A DNA stretch of 64,000 nucleotides, taken from the NCBI RefSeq assembly GCF_001040705.1, contig NZ_CVQP01000008.1, positions 56,209 to 120,208 of the forward strand, written 5' to 3'. Shown here one piece after another: positions 61,179 to 64,000 of this stretch. This stretch comes from Rhodococcus sp. RD6.2 (lineage in GTDB: Bacteria; Actinomycetota; Actinomycetes; Mycobacteriales; Mycobacteriaceae). Below the pieces are notes generated by a model, which was not told where the DNA came from, ran no database searches, and saw nothing but the letters and a program-made list of their open reading frames with translations. How positions within the stretch are numbered: position 1 is the stretch's first letter; each line of letters opens with the position of its first letter. The position numbers and the translations under genes are program-made.

Positions 61179-61421
61179 GATCGTGCCTTCCTTCCGGTCC
61201 GAAAGACCGGTCGCGGCACAGCAGTCGCCGACGGACAGCGTCGGGTGGTGTCGCCCAGCCCTCCAGCAGGCGCGGAATGCGGGGCTCCGCGGGGAGCGAA
61301 CCCGCTGTCCCCGGTTCTCGATATCCGATAACCGGGACTGTGCCCTCGGCATCCGCAGGACCCAGTACTGAGTGAAACGCCTCACGCTCCGCGGTATTCC
61401 CGTCGGGGTCAGCTTGGGACT

Positions 61422-61437
61422 TGTAACGCCTGTTACA
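61422..61437 (+). promoter_or_regulatory. TGTAAC-N4-GTTACA operator and leaderless promoter of the ChrB-like gene
   Basis: Perfect 6-bp inverted repeat with 4-nt spacer. A possible -35 TTGGGA lies at 61414-61419, and TACATT (61434-61439) is placed so that transcription would begin at or next to the GTG at 61447. No ribosome site precedes that GTG, in line with a leaderless mRNA. The repeat overlaps the -35 to -10 interval, as repressor sites do. Confidence 0.6.
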
Positions 61438-61446
61438 TTTCAGAGT

Positions 61447-62031
61447 GTGACTGCTGATTCCTCCTCGAATGTCGAGTGGACGGTGCTGGTGATCCGGCTC
61501 GCTGCCGAGCCGACGCGACACCGCGTTGCGGTGTGGCGGGAGCTGCGCAAGGTGGGCGCACTGTCCTTGGGGCAAGGCGTGTGGGCGGTCCCCGACGTCC
61601 CCGCGTTCTCGGCCGGCCTCGGCAGAGCGAGGGAACTCGCAGGCCGCGCCGGCGGCGAGACCGTCGCGCTACGCGCCACCGGTGTCACCGACGACGACTC
61701 CGGTCGATTCGAGGCGATGTTCACCGCCGCCCGCGAGGACGACTGGACCGAATTCCTCTCCGACTGCGACAAGTTCGAAGCGGAGATCGACAAGGAGATC
61801 CGCACAGCGAAATTCACCCTCGCGGAACTCGACGAGGAGGAGCAGAGTCTCGAGCGACTGCGACGCTGGCACCGCGACATCAAGGCTCGCGACGTGTTCG
61901 GCGCCCCGAGCGCTGCGGCCGCCGCCGCACGACTCCGCCACTGCACCGACCGACTCGCGGACTACACCGAGCGGGTATTCGAGACGCTGCACGGAACCGA
62001 CAGCACGAGCCCCCGAGAGGATGCGGAATGA
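61447..62031 (+). CDS. ChrB N-terminal domain-like protein
   Basis: 194-residue protein similar to the N-terminal domain of ChrB, the chromate-sensing regulator of chromate-resistance operons. Marks are WTVLVIRLAAEPTRHRVAVWRELRKVGALSLGQGVWAVPD, and a coiled-coil-like region (DDWTEFLSDCDKFEAEIDKEI, LAELDEEEQSLERLRRWHRDIKARDVF). The C-terminal ChrB catalytic domain is absent. GTG 61447 is chosen, with the operator just upstream. The stop overlaps the MFS start (ATGA). Likely a regulator or partner of that transporter; not proven to sense chromate. Confidence 0.8.
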   Translation: MTADSSSNVEWTVLVIRLAAEPTRHRVAVWRELRKVGALSLGQGVWAVPDVPAFSAGLGRARELAGRAGGETVALRATGVTDDDSGRFEAMFTAAREDDWTEFLSDCDKFEAEIDKEIRTAKFTLAELDEEEQSLERLRRWHRDIKARDVFGAPSAAAAAARLRHCTDRLADYTERVFETLHGTDSTSPREDAE

Positions 62032-63194
62032 GTTCCCCGAGTACGACGCCACCGACCTGGCAGGTGTGGCCGCTGTACGCGGCGGGATTCACCACCGCCT
62101 TCGGTGCCCACTCGGTTGCGGCCACCCTCGGTTCCGACGCCGGTGACCTGCAGAGCTCGCTCCTCTACCTGGGTCTGCTCCTCGCCCTGTACGACGGCGC
62201 CGAGGTGATCCTCAAGCCCGTGTTCGGCACCCTCGCCGATCGGATCGGCGCCAAGCCCGTGATGATCGGCGGTCTGATCGCGTTCGCCGTCTGCTCTGCG
62301 CTGTTCGTCGTCGCCGACGACGAAACATGGCTGTGGGTGACGCGCCTCGGGCAGGGCGCCGCGGCGTCGGCGTTCTCCCCCGCTGCCGGCGCCCTCGTCG
62401 CACGGCTGAACCCGAACGCCTCGCACGGCAAGGCGTTCGGCAGCTACGGCTTCTTCAAGAGCATCGGCTATACCCTCGGCCCGTTGATCGGGGGCGTCAT
62501 CGTCTGGCTCGGCGGACTGCCGGCCCTCTTCGTGGTCCTCACCGTCGTCGCCGCGGTGACCGCCGTGTGGGCCGCGGCCGCCGTGCCCGCGGTACCGCCG
62601 CTGCCGAAGACCCGGCAGACCGTCGTCGACCTCGCCCGGCGCCTCACCGACCGCACCTTCCTCGCACCGACCGCCGCGCTCGCCGCCGCGACCGCGGCGC
62701 TGTCGGTCGGCGTCGGGTTCCTCCCGGTCTCCGGTGCGGCGGCGGGCCTCGGCCCGGTCGCGACCGGAGCCGCGGTGTCCGTCCTCGCCGCGACCGCCGC
62801 GTTCGTCCAACCCCAGATCGGACGTCGGTACGACGCGGGCAGGTTCACCGCCCGCGCGGGCATCAGCGTCGGCCTGCTGATCACCGCCGCCGGTCTCGCC
62901 TTCGCAATGGTGCCGGGCCTGGCGGGCGTGCTCGTCGCGGCCGTCGGTATCGGCGTCGGCACCGGCATCATCACTCCGCTCGGCTTCGCGTCCCTCGCGT
63001 CGTCGACTCCCCCGGAACGCATCGGGCAGACGATGGGCGCGGCCGAACTGGGCCGCGAACTCGGCGACGCGGGCGGCCCGCTGCTCGTCGCGGGCGTCGC
63101 CACGGTCGCCACGCTCACCGCCGGCTACGGCGTCCTGGCCGTCCTCGTCGCGCTACTACCCACGGTCCCGAAGTTGCGCAGTCCCGTGCCGTGA
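62028..63194 (+). CDS. MFS efflux transporter
   Basis: 388-residue major facilitator with about 12 helices. The family A-motif loop appears in GTLADRIGAKPVMIGGL between helices 2 and 3, and GQGAAASAFSPAAGALVARLNP matches the antiporter-type helix region. The second half is typical (GIGVGTGIITPLGFASL). ATG 62028 overlaps the ChrB-like gene by 4 nt. It replaces the ChrA chromate transporter that usually accompanies ChrB. Substrate unknown; efflux is inferred. Ends Val-Pro-stop opposite the lipoate ligase end. Confidence 0.88.
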   Translation: MSSPSTTPPTWQVWPLYAAGFTTAFGAHSVAATLGSDAGDLQSSLLYLGLLLALYDGAEVILKPVFGTLADRIGAKPVMIGGLIAFAVCSALFVVADDETWLWVTRLGQGAAASAFSPAAGALVARLNPNASHGKAFGSYGFFKSIGYTLGPLIGGVIVWLGGLPALFVVLTVVAAVTAVWAAAAVPAVPPLPKTRQTVVDLARRLTDRTFLAPTAALAAATAALSVGVGFLPVSGAAAGLGPVATGAAVSVLAATAAFVQPQIGRRYDAGRFTARAGISVGLLITAAGLAFAMVPGLAGVLVAAVGIGVGTGIITPLGFASLASSTPPERIGQTMGAAELGRELGDAGGPLLVAGVATVATLTAGYGVLAVLVALLPTVPKLRSPVP

Positions 63195-63234
63195 GTCCGG
63201 GTGTCCGCAGGCGGGCCGAAAGGCGTCACGGCAC
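63186..63234. repeat. 9-bp inverted repeat formed by two gene ends
   Basis: GTGCCGTGA (Val-Pro-stop) ends both convergent genes and so pairs with itself, with a 31-nt loop between. It may act as a weak terminator or be a coincidence of composition. Confidence 0.35.
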
Positions 63235-64000
63235 CCGGCGCGTCCAGGCGTCCGTCGTGAACTTGGTCTCGACCAGTTCACGCGCGGCGGCCAGTTCGGC
63301 GTCGGTGTACTCGCTCGGCCGGGTGTCATAGCGGGCGCGGAAATGTGCGACGAACGCACCGATGATCTCAGCCCTCGACATGCCGGTCTGGGAGCGCATC
63401 GGGTCGACCCGCTTGCCGGAGCTGGTGATTCCCTTGTCGGAGATCTTCTCCCGGCCGATGCGCAGCACCTCGGTCATCTTGTCGGCGTCGATGTCATAGG
63501 ACATCGTCACGTGGTGCAGCACCGCACCGGCGACGAACCGCTTCTGTGCGGCGCCGCCGATCTTGCCGTGCTCGGAGACGATGTCGTTGATGAGGACGTA
63601 CCGGGCCTTGATACCGACGTCGGCGAGCGCACCCATCACCCACTGGTCGAGGAACTCGTAGGACCGCTCGAAGCTCAGTCCGTCGACGAGCGAGGTGGGA
63701 ACGGACAGCGAGTAGGTGATGCAGTTGCCCGGTTCCATGAACATCGCGCCGCCGCCGGAGATGCGTCGCACGATGCCGATGCCGTGTCGCGCCGCAGCCT
63801 CCTCGTCGACTTCGTTGCGCACCGACTGGAACGAGCCGATCACCACGAGCGGTGAGTCCCAGTCCCAGAACCGCAGCGTCGGCCCGCGTTCCCCCGACGC
63901 GACCTCTCGCGTGATGACCTCGTCGAGCGCCACGTGCATCGCCGGGTCGAGCACGACCGGCCCGACGACGTCGAAGGTGTGGTCGTACCAGCCCGTGGCG
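63226..64000 (-). CDS. Lipoate-protein ligase A family protein, 5' truncated
   Basis: About 257 residues of a biotinyl/lipoyl protein ligase fold; the start lies beyond the right edge. Visible are MHVALDEVITREV, FWDWDSPLVVIGSFQSVRNEVD, the RRISGGGAMFMEPGN motif, KIGGAAQKRF with a likely catalytic Lys, and AVLHHVTMSYDID. Members attach lipoate or octanoate to E2 and H proteins. Some relatives are only amidotransferases; the exact role cannot be set from this fragment. Convergent with the MFS gene. Confidence 0.85.
   Translation of the reverse strand, partial: ATGWYDHTFDVVGPVVLDPAMHVALDEVITREVASGERGPTLRFWDWDSPLVVIGSFQSVRNEVDEEAAARHGIGIVRRISGGGAMFMEPGNCITYSLSVPTSLVDGLSFERSYEFLDQWVMGALADVGIKARYVLINDIVSEHGKIGGAAQKRFVAGAVLHHVTMSYDIDADKMTEVLRIGREKISDKGITSSGKRVDPMRSQTGMSRAEIIGAFVAHFRARYDTRPSEYTDAELAAARELVETKFTTDAWTRRVP

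Overview
The window is about 64 kb of high-GC actinobacterial chromosome, most likely Rhodococcus or a close Nocardiaceae relative. The evidence is GC-rich third positions, frequent GTG starts, F420-type oxidoreductases, an MptB-type mannosyltransferase, an OpcA/Zwf pair, a SufR-led Suf operon, and a gene order that from memory follows the Mycobacterium tuberculosis Rv1473 to Rv1408 stretch with rearrangements. It is mostly core chromosome. I see no rRNA, tRNA, CRISPR array, prophage, transposase or intein.

Layout. 1-5.3 kb: 3' truncated ABC-F ATPase and DUF1622 protein, lycopene cyclase, LLM flavin oxidoreductase, YdjM-like membrane hydrolase, secreted phosphodiesterase/phosphatase-like protein with a GGTCTAGACC site. 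5.3-9.7 kb: NHEJ ligase-polymerase LigD divergent from Ku, then a zinc alcohol dehydrogenase coupled to a DUF4334 protein. 9.9-16.5 kb: the sufR-sufB-sufD-sufC-sufS-sufU-sufT operon (minus strand) with a SufR-type operator overlapping the sufR start. 16.6-24.3 kb: mptB, a two-gene ABC exporter, heme A synthase ctaA, an SRPBCC protein, qor and heme O synthase ctaB. 24.7-31.3 kb: the pentose phosphate operon tkt-tal-zwf-opcA-pgl. 31.3-35 kb: two small genes, a frameshifted ppc and secG. 35-40 kb: secreted phosphatase, a TetR/flavoprotein unit divergent from a speG-like acetyltransferase, a Ddn-like protein and an NTF2-like protein. 40.2-48.8 kb: tpiA-pgk-gap, then whiA-yvcK-rapZ-uvrC and a PH-domain membrane protein. 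48.8-53 kb: ribH-ribBA-ribE-ribD-rpe. 53-57.3 kb: a YjbR protein, then three CNNM/CorC-type membrane proteins, two of them preceded by tiny coupled ORFs. 57.3-61.2 kb: a signalling/redox operon (secreted peptide, REC-TrxR-like fusion, cNMP-domain histidine kinase, UBP zinc finger). 61.4-64 kb: ChrB-like protein coupled to an MFS transporter, and a 5' truncated lipoate ligase family gene.

How the genes work together. The Suf set builds Fe-S clusters and SufR probably senses their supply. CtaA and CtaB make heme A for the terminal oxidase. Tkt-Tal-Zwf-OpcA-Pgl and Gap-Pgk-Tpi-Rpe form a central carbon block that feeds NADPH and pentoses, and ribulose 5-phosphate also feeds the adjacent riboflavin genes. 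The most interesting parts are the REC-TrxR/histidine kinase/UBP zinc-finger operon and the coupled leader ORFs in front of the CNNM genes. Also notable are the ppc frameshift and several well-formed operators (SufR, TetR, ChrB-type, GGTCTAGACC). Perfect hairpins sit at several convergent gene junctions and probably serve as terminators.
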